In this document: in pieces, positions 63,957 through 64,000 of the stretch
Numbering within the stretch: the first letter of the stretch is position 1
Layout: every line of letters starts with the position of its first letter
Assembly: GCA_949361645.1 (NCBI GenBank)
Contig: OX442415.1
Coordinates: forward strand, 4,442,148-4,506,147
Direction: 5' to 3'
Source: Spongilla lacustris
Taxonomy: Eukaryota; Porifera; Demospongiae; Spongillida; Spongillidae
Length of the DNA stretch: 64,000 nt
The notes under the pieces: generated by a model
Databases searched by the model: none
The model's input: only the letters and a program-made list of their open reading frames with translations
Told to the model about the DNA's origin: nothing
Translations under genes and position numbers: made by a program

Positions 63957-64000
63957 TACAGGGTGTAAATGGGACCAATGCATTGACCGCACAACAGACA
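63957..64000 (-). repeat. Inverted start of the 46-bp minisatellite
   Basis: Read on the minus strand from the window end: TGTCTGTTGTGCGGTCAATG then GGTCCCATTTACACCCTGTA, the unit found at 58.7-59.4 kb. The array presumably continues beyond the window. Confidence 0.8.

Overview
The window looks like genomic DNA from a marine invertebrate, most probably a sponge or another early-branching animal. The evidence is short GT-AG introns, AT-rich spacers, Death-domain, ankyrin and Roc-COR type proteins, a Ty3/Gypsy element, a pogo/Tigger transposon, and a very high density of foldback elements and minisatellites. The taxon is an inference; no marker gene is present. Nothing bacterial (operons, ribosome binding sites, CRISPR) and no rRNA or tRNA gene was recognised.

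Layout. 0-10 kb: gene-poor, with foldback elements (1.93-2.31, 8.08-8.19 kb), a 1.07-kb C-rich/G-rich 7-bp satellite (2.87-3.94 kb) inside a possible inverted-repeat element, and a frameshifted secreted-protein relic (6.1-6.8 kb). 10.8-18.1 kb: one large palindrome whose arms each carry an AT-rich palindromic satellite, a 450-bp unique core and a polypyrimidine or polypurine block; a RING-like zinc-finger reading frame lies in the centre. 20.2-21.2 kb: an intact single-exon gene for a secreted, probably GPI-anchored, two-repeat cysteine-rich protein. 21-31 kb: transposons (a foldback fragment, a hAT-like element, an inverted-repeat element, a wrecked Gypsy element with an 8-residue minisatellite in pol, and foldback insertions).

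31.6-36.5 kb (minus strand): the most interesting locus. A multi-exon gene model joins a Death domain to three tandem GRF-type zinc fingers. All internal exons begin and end in phase 1, and the linker/finger cassette has been tandemly duplicated. A second GRF-finger gene end lies at 46.4-46.9 kb, and non-coding segments flanking both loci are paralogous (30.5-31.7 and 47.0-47.4 kb).

36.9-40.7 kb: a pogo/Tigger transposon with an uninterrupted 547-codon transposase and roughly 1-kb inverted repeats that include the 3' end of the transposase gene. 41.6-45.4 kb: an ankyrin-Roc-COR-Death (ROCO-like) gene, open in its ankyrin exons and broken in the GTPase part. 48.2-49.3 kb (minus): the membrane-spanning and cytoplasmic exons of a probable single-pass membrane protein. 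49.5-51.0 kb: seven degenerate tandem copies of one coding-like exon. 51.4-52.5 kb: the decayed 3' end of a non-LTR-type reverse transcriptase frame.

53-64 kb: almost wholly repeat. It holds three foldback elements seated in TA repeats, a 3.1-kb segment bounded by the same termini as the small 8.1-kb foldback and containing zinc-finger remnants plus a minisatellite with a 730-bp higher-order period, a second minisatellite, a palindrome around a GTGA microsatellite, and a near-perfect 1.4-kb palindrome. At least three genes on the window (Death-GRF, ROCO-like, and possibly the membrane protein) have innate-immunity or signalling flavour, but no joint pathway can be shown from sequence alone.
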